From positions 48,024 to 112,023 of the forward strand of contig MEHQ01002284.1 of assembly GCA_008828725.1 (NCBI GenBank): a DNA stretch of 64,000 nucleotides. The letters are read 5' to 3'. The notes beneath the pieces are model-generated. The model saw nothing but the letters and a program-made list of their open reading frames with translations. It was not told where the DNA came from and searched no databases. Both the position numbers and the translations under genes were made by a program. The stretch comes from Saccharina japonica. Lineage: Eukaryota; Sar; Phaeophyceae; Laminariales; Laminariaceae. Shown here piece by piece: positions 63,183-64,000 of the stretch (within the stretch, counting starts at the first letter, position 1; each line of letters opens with the position of its first letter).

Positions 63183-64000
63183 GCAGAGGTAGTACCGGCT
63201 CTTGACACGATTTTTCTTTTAGAGTGGGAAGGAGATGGCAGAAGGTGTGACATGGTCCCTGTATCGGTTTTTATAGCAGAGACGGGAGCTTGTTATTACC
63301 ATCGCCTTGAGCTTGCCTTGAGAACGTTTTTTCTCTTTTCCTCTCTCGTGTCTTTTTTCTTGCTTTTTTGCCTTGTTTCTCCCTTTGTTTCCACCCTCTG
63401 TCGGTGTCTTCATCTTTTTCGTGTTGCCTCGCCCGTGCAGCAGTTATCTGTTCCTCTTGGGCACGTGTGCTTTTCTTCTATGGGCGATTCTGTCTCCCTG
63501 CGTCATTTGTATTCTGTTTCATTTCAGAATTCGTTTTTTATTTGTCTTTTGTGCTTATTTTTTTGATCGGCTCGTATCGTTGTGTTCTCGTACCCGGTAC
63601 GTTAGCATCTCACTTGCTTTACCATTTCATTTGCGTTTATTTTGTTTGTTTTTTTCTCTGTTTCACAGTCTGTGACCACAGAATTTGTATCCCTCTAGGA
63701 TTAGGAATCAGGACAGGCACTGGGTGTACTGATGTGGTTGAGTAGAAAGAACGGGTTTAATGTGAAGACAACAGTATATTTTACATATATACGTAGTAGA
63801 GAGAGCGCTCAGGTATCATGCAGAACGCGGGACTCTCGCCGCGTGCACAACAACAGCGTACGTCGCTTTCGGCCTCTCGGTATCATAGCACACAACAAAT
63901 AATTTCAAATGAACCGTCTACTGGAGGCGCCTTTACCACTCTTGACCCACCAATCGTACCAGACTAAAGTACCAAATATATTACGATTTGTTGGTGTTTT
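63183..64000. other. Pyrimidine-rich stretch and possible LTR end with primer-binding-like sites
   Basis: 63310-63690 is T/C-rich on the plus strand and has hydrophobic but unconvincing open frames. At 63794-63920, GTAGTAGAGAGAGCGCTCAG then GTATCATGCAG, and later CTCGGTATCATAGCACACAA with CAACAAATAATTTCAAAT, match the 50.26-kb sequence. GGTATCATAGC resembles a Copia primer-binding site, so an LTR remnant is possible. Confidence 0.4.

Noticed and set aside
63368-63745. Multi-pass membrane protein
   Set aside because: Hydrophobic frames in all three plus-strand registers are a by-product of T/C-rich sequence.

Overview
The window is eukaryotic nuclear DNA. Genes are sparse and mostly intron-free, there are no operons, and most of the sequence is dispersed repeats, minisatellites, microsatellites and miniature inverted-repeat transposable elements (MITEs). 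Three features suggest an alga, most likely a stramenopile (brown alga, diatom or relative): F-box-like proteins with 27-residue ankyrin-type repeats, a tRNA-derived SINE family, and LINE and Copia remnants. This assignment rests on recognised protein style and is tentative. No rRNA, functional tRNA, CRISPR or prokaryotic feature was seen. Layout: 1-2.2 kb holds an assembly gap (267 N, with an adaptor-like 19-mer beside it) and two MITE copies. 2.2-2.67 kb is a minisatellite of CCCTGTACAGGG palindromes. 2.675-9.52 kb is a 225-bp satellite of about 30 virtually identical units. 9.5-20.9 kb has no recognisable gene, but carries MITEs of several superfamilies and four kinds of degenerate tandem array. 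21-24.3 kb holds the first intact F-box/ankyrin-type gene, with an 800-bp duplication of its 3' end. 24.3-39 kb is a repeat field containing a dispersed family (DR1), a hAT-like 306-bp element, a 2-kb inverted-repeat element, 42-bp GAGTC minisatellites and GGGTCGG arrays. 39.3-41.2 kb holds the second intact paralogue. 42-50 kb contains further MITE, SINE and DR1 copies. 50.5-51.1 kb encodes a small secreted, cysteine-rich, probably membrane- or GPI-anchored protein. 51.4-53.9 kb has a PIF/Harbinger-like element and a SINE. 54.1-55.8 kb is a decayed third paralogue. 56.1-59.2 kb has two more SINE copies, a TACCGGTA minisatellite with inverted ends, and another MITE. 60.2-62.9 kb is a nest of retroelement debris: a broken Copia integrase cut by a 5'-truncated LINE reverse transcriptase with an in-frame stop. 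It is followed by a MITE with clean 4-bp target duplications and by LTR/primer-binding-site-like sequence at the end. How the parts relate: only three reading frames look like intact host genes. Two are tandem-repeat paralogues about 15 kb apart, and the third is the secreted protein. The paralogues differ by whole 27-residue repeat units and share an upstream block, which points to duplication followed by unit-level gain or loss. The transposable elements are almost all non-autonomous or broken. The best supported are the GAC-MITE family (paired 4-bp duplications at 18.05 and 62.93 kb), two TTA/TAA-flanked Tourist-like elements, and a SINE family with A and B boxes whose tail continues into a shared GGGACCGCC minisatellite in two of four copies. 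I found no clear new biochemical system. The most novel material is the set of uncharacterised repeat families.
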